Of a stretch of 64,000 nt of DNA, positions 27,400-36,464 are shown piece after piece. The notes under the pieces are model-generated. The model did no database searches. It saw nothing but the letters and a program-made list of their open reading frames with translations, and had not been told where the DNA came from. How positions within the stretch are numbered: the stretch's first letter is position 1; the number at the start of each line of letters is the position of its first letter. This stretch comes from Glaciecola sp. XM2 (GTDB lineage: Bacteria; Pseudomonadota; Gammaproteobacteria; Enterobacterales; Alteromonadaceae), in the NCBI RefSeq assembly GCF_018595715.1, contig NZ_JAHEOJ010000020.1:186001-250000 (forward strand). The letters are read 5' to 3'. The translations under genes and the position numbers were made by a program.

Positions 27400-28722
27400 A
27401 TGTCTAGTGAAAACAAGGAGCTCAAGGTGAGCGGCGATACAACTTCAAACAACAAAGCTTGGTTACAAAAGCTTAAAGATGAAAGCTGGGAAGCAGAGCT
27501 ATTAGTATCTGCTGTGGCAACCTTCAGTGCCTTTCAATTATTTTCAGTCATCGAATGGCTCACAAACAAGTTTATTGATGTGTTGTTACCCTCACACTAC
27601 ATGTTTGGGTATTTCATCGTATATTCTGGGTTGCTGGCAATTAGCGTATTGGTCGCGATGTTTGTCATTCATTTTGTTTTACGCTCTTACTGGGTGGGTT
27701 TAGTTGGCCTTAACTCCGTTTTCCCTGAGTACGGCATGGAAGATAGCATGTACTCTAAAATCTATACCGAAAAGTTACTTAATGAACTCCCTGAGTTAAA
27801 AACCTCGATTGAAAAGGTAGACGAGCTTTGCAGTGTTATTTTTTCATCGGCGTTTGCGGTCATGATGATTTATTCATTCATCGCTTTAATGTTTGGTTTT
27901 ATATTAATTATTTACAGTCTCTTGTCTCAGTACATTCCTTTTGTGGCTGTATTGATTATTTTGTGCGCTTTTGCGGCGGTGCTTGTTGCGCAAATCCTCG
28001 TGAGCGCTTTTGCTAATCTAGAGCGAAATAAAGATAAAGAGGGCTTACAAAACCTGCATTTTAAATTTGTAAAATTTACATCAATGGCATTACTAGGCCC
28101 TTTTTATCGCGCCAATATGCAAATTACCATGACCTTCGGCTCCAATTATAAAAAGAATAAAAGCCTATCTAAATTATTGCTCTCATTTATATTTGCGGGG
28201 ATGGCGCTTTCAATATTTAAAATCTTTGATACCAACGTATTTTACATGTTAGACAACACGCGATATCAGAACGAAAGCTATGCCTATGCGGCGTTTTATA
28301 AAAACACGCAATCGCAAAATGCGTTTCTGATGACGCCACAAATTCAATCAGATGCCATTTATGGTGAGTCTATAGAACTATTCATTCCAGTGTTTAGTCA
28401 TGAAAGTAGGCTATTAGAGACTGCAGCATGCGAGGACTTTGACGCGCCAGATGATGTGAGCAAATTACAAAGGCGCACGGGCAGTGGCTTTGCGCTTTTG
28501 GCATGTTATAAGACTTACCATACGATTATGATAAATGGTGAAGAGCTCGACGTGCAATTTATCAATTACAGGCAGGCAGATACATCACAAAAGGGGATAA
28601 AAGCGTTTATCTCGCAAGCGTATTTCAAAGAGGGCCTGAATGAGTTGGTCATACAAAAGCGCTTCCCAGATAGCGAAGCGAACTGGCGGATTCTATTTTT
28701 CTATACACCGCAGTCAAATTAG
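27400..28722 (+). CDS. Unrecognised polytopic membrane protein
   Basis: I do not recognise this 440-residue protein. Five hydrophobic segments are visible (roughly 33-53, 67-95, 146-174, 178-204 and 258-280), followed by a soluble C-terminal domain of about 160 residues that contains several Tyr and two or three Cys (AACEDFDAP, LACYKTYH). By the positive-inside rule the C-terminal domain could lie in the periplasm. GAAGGA is three bases before the ATG. It is probably co-transcribed with the DUF4174-like gene. A perfect 12-base hairpin follows its stop. Confidence 0.7.
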   Translation: MSSENKELKVSGDTTSNNKAWLQKLKDESWEAELLVSAVATFSAFQLFSVIEWLTNKFIDVLLPSHYMFGYFIVYSGLLAISVLVAMFVIHFVLRSYWVGLVGLNSVFPEYGMEDSMYSKIYTEKLLNELPELKTSIEKVDELCSVIFSSAFAVMMIYSFIALMFGFILIIYSLLSQYIPFVAVLIILCAFAAVLVAQILVSAFANLERNKDKEGLQNLHFKFVKFTSMALLGPFYRANMQITMTFGSNYKKNKSLSKLLLSFIFAGMALSIFKIFDTNVFYMLDNTRYQNESYAYAAFYKNTQSQNAFLMTPQIQSDAIYGESIELFIPVFSHESRLLETAACEDFDAPDDVSKLQRRTGSGFALLACYKTYHTIMINGEELDVQFINYRQADTSQKGIKAFISQAYFKEGLNELVIQKRFPDSEANWRILFFYTPQSN

Positions 28723-28728
28723 CTACGT

Positions 28729-28762
28729 TCGGTTGTCGCTATCATATTAAAGCGACAACCGA
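28729..28762. terminator. Perfect 12-bp hairpin between convergent genes
   Basis: TCGGTTGTCGCT pairs perfectly with AGCGACAACCGA over a 10-base loop. There is no T-run, but its place between two convergent gene ends makes a shared transcript end likely. Confidence 0.6.
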
Positions 28763-28781
28763 GCATAGATACGCCGCTAGA

Positions 28782-30296
28782 TTAGTGTCTAAATCCAGGC
28801 ATTAGCGCGGGGATCCCCGGCAGAAGCCCAACTAATGCCATGACACCTGTTAACACCACAAACATCACAAGTGGAATGATCCAGCGGCTCATATGCGTAA
28901 GCTCTGAGCTACGCTCTTTGCATCCAATCAAGCCCATGTTATCGAGCAGCATGGTTAAGGACCAGCCAAATGCCGGGTTAACTAGCGCTGAACCAAACAC
29001 AACAATCGCTGCCGATTGTGTTGTTTTGCCTTCTCGAGTCATTTCCATGCCTGCCTCAAGTAGAGGAATGAAAACGCCCACGACTAGCGCAACACATAAC
29101 ACCGGCTGCCAAATGGCTAAATCCATCGGATATCCCCAAACACCCGCGATGATACAAAACAATGCAGTAAGCAACGCACCCGCAGGAATTGGACGCTTAG
29201 CAATGGCTGCTGGTACGATGTAGGTACCCCAAGACGAAGTGAAATTTGAGCCACCCATCAATGAACCAAAGGTTTGGCGAACAGAGGCACTGACCATGGT
29301 ATCGTCAATGTCCATTTGCACTTTTTCAGTGCGCTCTGGATAACTGATTTTTTGAAACACTTGATGCCCTAGAAAATCAGGTGACCACATGGCAACAGCT
29401 AGCACGGCAAACGGGAGTACCACGATAAAGCTCTCTACCGTAGGCAAGCCAATCATCCAACCCGTGTTTTCACCCCACCAATACATCGGATTCATATTAG
29501 GTAAACCAGGTGCGGTTTTGAATTCAAAAGGCGCGCCCAAGGCCCATGCGGTAATGCCGCCTAATAAGCAACTTAGCGGCACGGCAAGCCAACGCTTACG
29601 CCAGTGCTCAAGTAAAGCGTAGAGCAAAATGGTTAATAGAATCACGATAAACGCAATATGCGTCATTTCAATCCCTTCGGCCCAAGCAAAGAGCTTTTTA
29701 ACCTGTGATGTAGTGCCAATAAAGCCCAAATAGAGGAGTAACCCTCCACACACCCCTTTACTGGTGAGTTTGGCAAGTAAACTACCGCCTTTACTAATAG
29801 CGAGTAATAGCCCGAATGCGCCAATTAATAGTCCAAATGCCATGGGGTGGCCGCCGGCTGCTACCACTATGGGTATGAGTGGAATTAGAGGACCGTGAGT
29901 ACCTGCGAGGTTAGCGGTGGGTAAAATAAACCCTGAGAAAATAATGATGAAAATAGATACGATCAACAGCTCGTAACGCACGTTCTCTAAAACAAAGGCA
30001 TCGCTTAAGCCTAGCGGAGCTGCGAATGTTGCCGCAATGGCTCCCACCATGACTACCTTGCCAATGGTGCCCGCCATAGCTGGTATGGTGTCTTCAAACT
30101 CAAAACGGTAATCACGAAACGGTAAATTCGCACGCCATCGCTTTGGTTGCATGATTTGCAACTCATGTTCTAGATATTCATCTCGCGTTTCAAACGAAGC
30201 GCTTGGTTTGTGAAGCTCTTGATAGCTTTTTGATTCCGGCTGCGCGCTTTTTGCGCTCTCATCATCTGCCGTATCTGTACTTATGGTGTTGCTCAC
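28782..30296 (-). CDS. DUF3360 family permease-like membrane protein
   Basis: A 504-residue integral membrane protein of DUF3360, distantly related to SulP/uracil-xanthine permeases. The GTG at 30296 is selected because GGAGAG sits five to six bases upstream; the open frame reaches a TTG at 30362 without one. A hydrophilic N-terminal arm of about 90 residues with KPSASFETRDEYLEHELQ is followed by about 11-12 hydrophobic segments and a typical core (GFILPTANLAGTHGPLIPLI). Substrate is unknown. It is divergent from a true SulP transporter gene, a pairing that could reflect related substrates or shared control. Confidence 0.83.
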   Translation of the reverse strand: MSNTISTDTADDESAKSAQPESKSYQELHKPSASFETRDEYLEHELQIMQPKRWRANLPFRDYRFEFEDTIPAMAGTIGKVVMVGAIAATFAAPLGLSDAFVLENVRYELLIVSIFIIIFSGFILPTANLAGTHGPLIPLIPIVVAAGGHPMAFGLLIGAFGLLLAISKGGSLLAKLTSKGVCGGLLLYLGFIGTTSQVKKLFAWAEGIEMTHIAFIVILLTILLYALLEHWRKRWLAVPLSCLLGGITAWALGAPFEFKTAPGLPNMNPMYWWGENTGWMIGLPTVESFIVVLPFAVLAVAMWSPDFLGHQVFQKISYPERTEKVQMDIDDTMVSASVRQTFGSLMGGSNFTSSWGTYIVPAAIAKRPIPAGALLTALFCIIAGVWGYPMDLAIWQPVLCVALVVGVFIPLLEAGMEMTREGKTTQSAAIVVFGSALVNPAFGWSLTMLLDNMGLIGCKERSSELTHMSRWIIPLVMFVVLTGVMALVGLLPGIPALMPGFRH

Positions 30297-30761
30297 TTCT
30301 TCTCTCCAACAGATTTTATCGTGCTTTGTAAAGCAGCGACTCACTGCTTCATTGTTCAGCAAATTGTGAGCAATAATGTTAAGCCACTACCACCATGATT
30401 ACGAACTGCCCTACAGCCCAAGAAGTGCTTTTTTAGGGTAAAACCCACTTAAAATACGTAGCCGTAAGCAATCGCTCTTGGCTTCTGCTTTAAAGATAAA
30501 TAGTTCATATAAAACAGTGCTTTAAATTACCTTTAAGTTTGCCTTTAGTGCAAAAAATACCTCAAGAATATAGCGGTGAATACTGCGATTCTACATCTTT
30601 GGTCTAATAGACTTTTAAGGGATGGGCATAGTGGAGAGTTGTTTTAAATACGTTTTTAAAAGGTTAATAAATGATGCAGTTGGTTTACAAACTCTTAAAA
30701 GATTTTGAGGTGCATTTCTGCTACACTCGCGCGAATTTTATGAATAACCACAGAGAAATTA
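30297..30761. other. Intergenic region between divergent DUF3360 and SulP genes
   Basis: 465 bases, AT-rich, no supported gene. Near the SulP end an extended -10 element (TGCTACACT, 30719-30727) lies 34 bases before the ATG and is a fair promoter candidate for it. Nothing else is recognised. Confidence 0.5.
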
Positions 30762-32327
30762 ATGTTTAACTTGATAAACGGCACGAAAGGAAATGTCAAA
30801 AACGACGTGCTTTCTGGGATCACAGTTGCTCTAGCACTGGTTCCTGAGGCCGTTGCATTCGCATTTGTTGCCGGCGTTGAGCCCATGGTTGGTTTGTATG
30901 CTGCATTTATGATGGGTTTGATTACCTCTGCTATTGGCGGTAGACCGGGCATGATTTCTGGTGCAACCGGCGCAATGGCGGTTGTGATGGTTGCGCTAGT
31001 AGCGCAACATGGCGTGCAATATCTATTTGCTGCGGTAGTATTGGCGGGTATTTTACAAATATTAGCAGGCGTGTTTCGCCTCGGGAAATTTATAAGATTA
31101 GTGCCATACCCGGTCATGCTAGGCTTTGTAAACGGCCTTGCCATTGTCATCTTTTTAGCCCAGCTAGGTCAGTTTAAAGTTGTTAATCCGCTTGGCGAAC
31201 TTACGTGGATGACAGGCACTATGCTGTATTGGATGGTGGGGTTAGTAGCACTGACTATGGCCATTATCTTCTTGCTACCAAAACTGACTAAAGCGGTCCC
31301 AGCCTCGCTCGTTGCAATTGTGACGGTCACTTTGTTGGTACACGGCTTGGATTTAGAAGCACGCACCGTTATCGATTTTGTGCGCGACATGGTACCCGAA
31401 GCTCAGCGTGACAGCGTCACACTTGCGGGCGAATTGCCAAGTTTTAGCATTCCTATGGTGCCCTTTAATCTTGAGACCTTATATATCATTTTGCCCACGG
31501 CGGTTATTTTGAGTCTTGTGGGCTTAATTGAATCTTTGCTTACCTTAAGTCTAATTGATGAAATGACAGATACTCGCGGCCGCGGGAACAAAGAGTGCGT
31601 AGGCCAGGGTGTTGCTAACACGGTTAACGGCTTTTTTGGCGGAATGGGTGGCTGTGCGATGATTGGTCAAAGTATGATAAACATCAATTCCGGTGGGCGC
31701 GGTCGACTGTCTGGTATCACCGCCGCATTGGTGCTTTTAGCCTTTATTTTATTTGCTGCTCCGCTGATTGAAATGGTGCCACTAGCTGCGCTTGTTGGAG
31801 TAATGTTCGTGGTTGTTATCGGCACCTTTGAATGGGCAAGCTTTAGAATTGTTCGCGGTGTAAACAAAGAAGATGCTTTTGTATTGTTTTTAGTCACATT
31901 CATTACGGTAATTGCCGATTTGGCCATTGCGGTAGTTGTGGGTGTGATTGTTTCGGCATTGGTATTTGCTTGGAAGCACGCGACACATATCGCAGCGCGC
32001 ACTCATACCGATGACGATGGCTGGAAGGTATATGACCTTGATGGACCTTTGTTTTTCGGTTCGGTATCGCACTTTAGAGATATCTTCGACCCGCAAAACG
32101 ACCCAGACGATGTGGTGATTGATTTTAAAGAATCTCGCATTTGGGATTCGTCAGGTATCGATGCACTAGACAGCCTGGCTGACAAATATAAAGAGCAAGG
32201 TAAAAAGCTTCATATTAGACATATAAGCCCAGAGTGCCAAACCTTGTTGAGAAAGGCAGGTGAATACGTTGAAATTAATGTTAACGAAGACCCGCGCTAT
32301 CGCATCGTGTCTGATGAGCTAGGGTAA
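30762..32327 (+). CDS. SulP family anion transporter with STAS domain
   Basis: A 521-residue inner-membrane anion transporter. The SulP core begins [20 protein letters not shown] and [20 protein letters not shown], and there are about 12 hydrophobic segments. The cytoplasmic STAS domain covers the last 110 residues or so, with [20 protein letters not shown]; the Ser-Ser pair at the usual phosphorylation-like position is retained. Substrates in the family are sulfate, bicarbonate or dicarboxylates, and none can be chosen here. It ends in a strong bidirectional terminator shared with dsbA. Confidence 0.9.
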   Translation: MFNLINGTKGNVKNDVLSGITVALALVPEAVAFAFVAGVEPMVGLYAAFMMGLITSAIGGRPGMISGATGAMAVVMVALVAQHGVQYLFAAVVLAGILQILAGVFRLGKFIRLVPYPVMLGFVNGLAIVIFLAQLGQFKVVNPLGELTWMTGTMLYWMVGLVALTMAIIFLLPKLTKAVPASLVAIVTVTLLVHGLDLEARTVIDFVRDMVPEAQRDSVTLAGELPSFSIPMVPFNLETLYIILPTAVILSLVGLIESLLTLSLIDEMTDTRGRGNKECVGQGVANTVNGFFGGMGGCAMIGQSMININSGGRGRLSGITAALVLLAFILFAAPLIEMVPLAALVGVMFVVVIGTFEWASFRIVRGVNKEDAFVLFLVTFITVIADLAIAVVVGVIVSALVFAWKHATHIAARTHTDDDGWKVYDLDGPLFFGSVSHFRDIFDPQNDPDDVVIDFKESRIWDSSGIDALDSLADKYKEQGKKLHIRHISPECQTLLRKAGEYVEINVNEDPRYRIVSDELG

Positions 32328-32351
32328 ACAAACCTGCGAATGCAGAGCCAT

Positions 32352-32389
32352 AAAAAAGGGCGATAACTAAACGTTATCGCCCTTTTTTT
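32352..32389. terminator. Bidirectional Rho-independent terminator
   Basis: GGGCGATAAC and GTTATCGCCC form a perfect 10-bp stem over a five-base loop, with A-run and T-run on the two sides. It serves the SulP gene on plus and dsbA on minus. Confidence 0.92.
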
Positions 32390-32400
32390 GTTTTCACAAA

Positions 32401-33027
32401 TTAGCTTTGTTGGCTTAACCACACAATCAAATTAATCATATCGTCAGCGCTCATATCACGTGAAAATGTCGCTTGATACTTACCATTTACAATAAAACTA
32501 GGCACGCCAGTAATATGCTCACGGAATTTAGTCACTTTATTGTTGTTGCGCGCAACGGCACTGTTTGTGCTAAAGCTTTTTGCTTGCTTATCAAACGCTT
32601 CTGGGTCAACGCCATTGGCAATAAACACGCTACGTAGGTCATCTAAATTAGCCACAACCTGTCTGTCGCGGTGAATATAGTTAAAGATTGCACCTGTTAA
32701 CTCATCACCTCTGTCTAGACTGCGAGCAATCATCATCGCTTTTGTGGCAGCGTCTTGGGTTTCAGCGCCAGCAAATCGCATGAAATTAACATGTACTTTA
32801 TCAAACTCGACATCATCAGGAAGTTGTATTTTCATTTGTGCCACTAAAGGCTCAAAACTAAAACACGCCGGACACCAAAAAGAAAAATACTCAGTAACCA
32901 CAGGCGTTGCAGTGGCTTCATCAGCGATAATGTTGTAATGCTTACCTTCTTGCCAAAGCGTTACTTGCGATAATGCTTGAAAGGGTATCAATACGGCCAA
33001 TACAACGGCAAAAAACATCTTCTTCAT
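32401..33027 (-). CDS. dsbA: DsbA-type periplasmic thiol oxidase
   Basis: Introduces disulfide bonds into periplasmic proteins. A signal peptide (MFFAVVLAVLIPFQALSQ) is followed by a thioredoxin fold with the active site WCPACFSF, Cys52 and Cys55. The helical insertion and the cis-proline loop (TGVPSFIVNGKY) are as in DsbA. The two residues between the cysteines are Pro-Ala instead of the Pro-His of E. coli DsbA, which may alter the redox potential. 208 residues is normal. It lies downstream of btuB, while srkA, its common partner in Enterobacteria, is just beyond btuB. Confidence 0.87.
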   Translation of the reverse strand: MKKMFFAVVLAVLIPFQALSQVTLWQEGKHYNIIADEATATPVVTEYFSFWCPACFSFEPLVAQMKIQLPDDVEFDKVHVNFMRFAGAETQDAATKAMMIARSLDRGDELTGAIFNYIHRDRQVVANLDDLRSVFIANGVDPEAFDKQAKSFSTNSAVARNNNKVTKFREHITGVPSFIVNGKYQATFSRDMSADDMINLIVWLSQQS

Positions 33028-33147
33028 TTTTTATTTCCTATACTGTGCGCGACTTTGAAGGTGTGACACGCGCATATTAAAATCGATTCCGTTAAAAATA
33101 GTATCATACTATGTACGATGTGTTGACGAGATTAGCTTTATATCCCA

Positions 33148-35046
33148 TCAAAATTGATAGTCTAAGGCTGCTAAAACTCGTCTAGATTCACCACTAAACC
33201 CAACGACATCTTCAAATCCCGTGTTTAGCGCATTACTCAATCGTAATGAAAGTAGCAATCTATCATTAAGTTTATATCGATAGTTTGCACTTACTAACCA
33301 ATATGGCTTTAACCCAACAATTTGAGACGGCTGAGGAAAGGGAGGAAAGAATCTATCGAGACGACCACCCGTATAATCAGCTTGCAAGTACCAACTCTGT
33401 TTGTCATTGATATCGTAAGCCACCCACGCTGAGCCAGTATGCTTTGCACGACGCAATTCGGTTTGCTCAGCCTCGCTCGCATCTAAATATGCATAGCTAA
33501 ACGACCACCTCCAATCTTGTAGGGTTTGCGAAAGCTCAAACTCTAGACCCTCTCGTTGGCTATTTAGTTCAGCATTTTGTGCGGTAAACAGGCCCGTATC
33601 TGAGTCAAATACAAATCCTAAGATCTCATCACTAAGGGTTGCTCGATACCATGAAAGCGCTATATCGAAATTAGACATCGTCGCGCTGATGCCGACTTCT
33701 TGAGATTCAGAGGATTCTGGTACAAGTGCATTATTGCCTAAAAAGGTGCCGGGAAAAAAGCCAAAGCGCTCGGTAAATGTAGGGTTTTTAATCGCCTTAC
33801 CGGTGCTAATAAACCCGCGTATTGACTCAATGAATTGATAGTTAAGGCCCACGCGATAGCTCGACGCATTATCGAATACTTCGTTGTTGTCGTATCGAGC
33901 ACTTGCGGTCACCGAAAGGTTATTGTTTAGCCGTTGGTGCATATCTGCAATTAACGATTGGCTATCGTTACTTTGCCGTTGATTGGGGTCGCCAAATAAA
34001 ATCGGACCGGCTTGTTTAAAGGTTTCTGAAATTGCTTCGATGCCAACGTTTATGTGACCACTACTGAGTTGGAAGTTATGATTATATACTGTACGCAGTT
34101 TTTCACCTGTGGTTGAGCCGCTAAAGACGTCGTTGGTGACATTTATGTTTTCTTGTTCGCTATATTGCAAAGATAAGCGCTGTGACCAGATACTCTGGGG
34201 GATAGAAAAGTCCCAATTTAGCGCCATCGATAACTGTTCGCCATCGGTTTGGTTGTTTGCGTCACTGAGCAATCCAGTAGAAAAATCAGTGCTGTCGAAG
34301 TCATTTTGATAATCGACGATGCGCACATTACTCGATAGCCTATTATATTTTGAAAATTCATAAGCCAACGTGGCGTAAAAAGTATTGTTTCTATAGCCGT
34401 CAGCCTCGTTACCTTCGCGAGCAATATTTTCGCCGTTGCTCTGTAAGTGAGAAGCGCTAATACTGTATTGAAGCGCTTCGCTGCGGCCGCTAATCGCGCC
34501 TGATAGTTGCGCTGTTGCTTTATTGCCATATCGAACGCCTGCTTGTGCTGTAATGTCACTGTCGGCTTCGTTTTGTTTCGTGGTGATGCTGATGACACCT
34601 GAAATTGCTGCACTGCCCCACAAGGCACTTTGTGGGCCACGCAGTACTTCAATACGAGTAATGTTAGACAACAGTAGGTGCGATAGGTCAATAAGGCCGC
34701 CTTGGCCTAAATCATTGATTTCTACACCGTCAAGCATGACCAAAACATGGTTGCTCTCACTTCCTCTAAAGCGAATCTCCGTTAGGCTCCCTAACGGTCC
34801 TGACGAGGAGATATTTACGCTCGGTACACTTCGTAATAAGTCGGCGAGAGAGACGGCGCCAGAGGCTTGTATTTGCCGTTCATCGATGACGTTAATGCTA
34901 CCGGCTACAAATTTCTCTGGAAGAGGGCTTCTGGCTGCAGTAATACTTATGGTTTCAATTGCTTGGGACGATTGCGGGTTAGTTTGCGCAACGGCATGTC
35001 CCCCCGCGCCAAAACCGAGCGCGAGCGTTAACATTGTGAGTCTCAT
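33148..35046 (-). CDS. btuB: TonB-dependent vitamin B12 receptor BtuB
   Basis: An outer-membrane cobalamin receptor of 632 residues. The ATG at 35046 has AAGGA at ideal spacing and gives a signal peptide ending AVAQ; the open frame runs 13 codons further. The TonB box ETISITAAR is followed by a plug domain (LRSVPSVNISSSGPLG; VLVMLDGVEINDLGQGG; RIEVLRGPQSALWGS) typical of BtuB/FepA-type receptors and the barrel ends in Phe (LAALDYQF). A cobalamin riboswitch directly upstream on the same strand confirms cobalamin as the ligand and predicts repression when B12 is plentiful. Confidence 0.93.
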   Translation of the reverse strand: MRLTMLTLALGFGAGGHAVAQTNPQSSQAIETISITAARSPLPEKFVAGSINVIDERQIQASGAVSLADLLRSVPSVNISSSGPLGSLTEIRFRGSESNHVLVMLDGVEINDLGQGGLIDLSHLLLSNITRIEVLRGPQSALWGSAAISGVISITTKQNEADSDITAQAGVRYGNKATAQLSGAISGRSEALQYSISASHLQSNGENIAREGNEADGYRNNTFYATLAYEFSKYNRLSSNVRIVDYQNDFDSTDFSTGLLSDANNQTDGEQLSMALNWDFSIPQSIWSQRLSLQYSEQENINVTNDVFSGSTTGEKLRTVYNHNFQLSSGHINVGIEAISETFKQAGPILFGDPNQRQSNDSQSLIADMHQRLNNNLSVTASARYDNNEVFDNASSYRVGLNYQFIESIRGFISTGKAIKNPTFTERFGFFPGTFLGNNALVPESSESQEVGISATMSNFDIALSWYRATLSDEILGFVFDSDTGLFTAQNAELNSQREGLEFELSQTLQDWRWSFSYAYLDASEAEQTELRRAKHTGSAWVAYDINDKQSWYLQADYTGGRLDRFFPPFPQPSQIVGLKPYWLVSANYRYKLNDRLLLSLRLSNALNTGFEDVVGFSGESRRVLAALDYQF

Positions 35047-35059
35047 AATTATCCTTGTG

Positions 35060-35078
35060 ATTGCTCCACCCGAGCAAT
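35060..35078 (-). promoter_or_regulatory. Hairpin just upstream of the btuB ribosome site
   Basis: ATTGCTC and GAGCAAT form a 7-bp stem over a five-base loop next to the AAGGA. It is a candidate part of the riboswitch expression platform; no terminator T-run is seen, which favours control of translation. Confidence 0.5.
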
Positions 35079-35114
35079 ATCGCAAATTTGGCGCGTACTA
35101 ATGGCGCGCCGATT

Positions 35115-35316
35115 TACAAGGCCGGTATCCGGGCTCACAACATTTGTATAAAACCTTCCCATATCCAAAACGCAATACAGTGGCGACGAAGCAGACGTTA
35201 TTCACGCCGACTTTATTTATTCAAACTGACATTGATGTCGGTTGCTTACCGTTGCGGGGGCAGCACAGGTTTTACACCTGTTTCCCGTTTAACTTGTGCA
35301 TTACACACAAGCACCT
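35115..35316 (-). ncRNA. Cobalamin (adenosylcobalamin) riboswitch
   Basis: Read on the minus strand, the leader contains the conserved core AAACAGGTGTAAAACCTGTG, then CTGCCCCCGCAACGGTAA, and at the 3' side the B12 box AGCCCGGATACCGGCC. These are the diagnostic segments of the cobalamin aptamer in the right order. It lies directly before btuB and should switch the gene off at high cobalamin. Outer boundaries are approximate. Confidence 0.95.
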
Positions 35317-35386
35317 CGATACACGGGACTATACCTTAAGATAAAAAAGGGGCAAGGACGCTTTTGCTATATTGTATATATAATTA

Positions 35387-36379
35387 TTAGTATTGCGGGA
35401 GCAGTGAAAGTGGCGGCTCATCGAGTGCTGCAAACTGCTCTTTTAGGGCGAGAATTTGGCCTTCCCAGTACTTATCTTCACCAAACCACGGAAACGCTTG
35501 TGGAAAAGCGGGGTCTTGCCATCTGACCGCTAGCCAAGCCATATAATGCACCATACGCATGGCGCGCAAGGGCTCAATTAAGTGCAGTTCTTTTGGATCA
35601 AGATCGTGGAATTCTTCATAGGCACTTACCAGTACATCTAACTGCAGCAATTGCTGCTGTCGGTCACCGCTTAACATCATCCAGAGGTCTTGAATGGCTG
35701 GGCCATTTCGACAGTCATCAAAGTCAACGAGCATAGGGCCGTCGCGCCACAGAATATTGCCCGGGTGCACGTCGGCATGCAGACGAATGGCGCCGTCGAT
35801 ATTGTTGATGGCCGCTTGGTAATATTCAGTGGTTCGCTCAATCAATTGGTCAAGAATCACATAGAAAGGCTGTTGTAAATGGGCGGGCACAATCTCATAA
35901 GCTTGTAGCGTTTTACGAGGCTCACTTAAGTGGGTTTCGATACTGATAGCTAAGCGATGCTCAAACAGGGCAGTGTGCCCCACCCGATGGATACGACCAA
36001 GCATGCGACCCACCGACTCCAACTGGTCAAGGTTGTCCACTTCAAATTGACGACCGCCCACGGATTCAAATAAGGTAAAGCGATAGCCGTTTATCTCATG
36101 TAAGGTTTTGCCGTTAAGCGACAAAGGGGCCACTACAGATATGTCTTCATCTTTGAGGCGTTGGCTGAATTGATGCTCTTCTAGAATTTGCTCGTCGGTC
36201 CATCGCAGCGGGCGGTAAAACTTCACCACGTATCGACGTTGCTCTTCGCTAACAAATTGATACACCCTGTTTTCATAGCTATTTAGGGCGAGCAACCCTG
36301 AGGACACTTGGATGCCGAGGCTCTCAATGCCGTCTAAAATGAGCTCTGGGGTAAGTTTAGTAAAATGGAATTCAGACAC
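35387..36379 (-). CDS. srkA: Stress response kinase SrkA (YihE)
   Basis: A 330-residue Ser/Thr protein kinase of the choline-kinase-like fold that protects against stress-induced death in E. coli. The sequence matches E. coli YihE closely in several blocks: LNSYENRVYQF, VKFYRPLRWT, QILEEHQF and NILWRDGPM. Catalytic residues are visible in HADVHPGNI (Asp) and LVDFDDC (metal). The start is a GTG at 36379 with no good ribosome site, supported by the fit of the N-terminus. In Enterobacteria dsbA is directly downstream; here btuB lies between. Confidence 0.92.
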   Translation of the reverse strand: MSEFHFTKLTPELILDGIESLGIQVSSGLLALNSYENRVYQFVSEEQRRYVVKFYRPLRWTDEQILEEHQFSQRLKDEDISVVAPLSLNGKTLHEINGYRFTLFESVGGRQFEVDNLDQLESVGRMLGRIHRVGHTALFEHRLAISIETHLSEPRKTLQAYEIVPAHLQQPFYVILDQLIERTTEYYQAAINNIDGAIRLHADVHPGNILWRDGPMLVDFDDCRNGPAIQDLWMMLSGDRQQQLLQLDVLVSAYEEFHDLDPKELHLIEPLRAMRMVHYMAWLAVRWQDPAFPQAFPWFGEDKYWEGQILALKEQFAALDEPPLSLLPQY

Positions 36380-36427
36380 GTATCAACAAATTTATATTCG
36401 CTTGTGGTGCGATACAATAACACGTTA

Positions 36428-36450
36428 CAGGCGGCTTGCAATGCCGCCTG
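36428..36450 (-). terminator. GC-rich hairpin after ccoG
   Basis: CAGGCGGC and GCCGCCTG form a perfect 8-bp stem over seven bases just downstream of the ccoG stop. It has no T-run, so it may be a weak or Rho-assisted terminator. Confidence 0.45.
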
Positions 36451-36464
36451 ATTCGCTCAAGAGA

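Larger units (their letters stand above)
35047..35386. other. Leader region between srkA and btuB
   Basis: A 340-base gap without a protein gene. Most of it is the cobalamin riboswitch. A GC-rich inverted pair (GGCGCG and CGCGCC on the minus strand, around 35095-35115) follows the aptamer and may belong to the expression platform. Confidence 0.6.
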
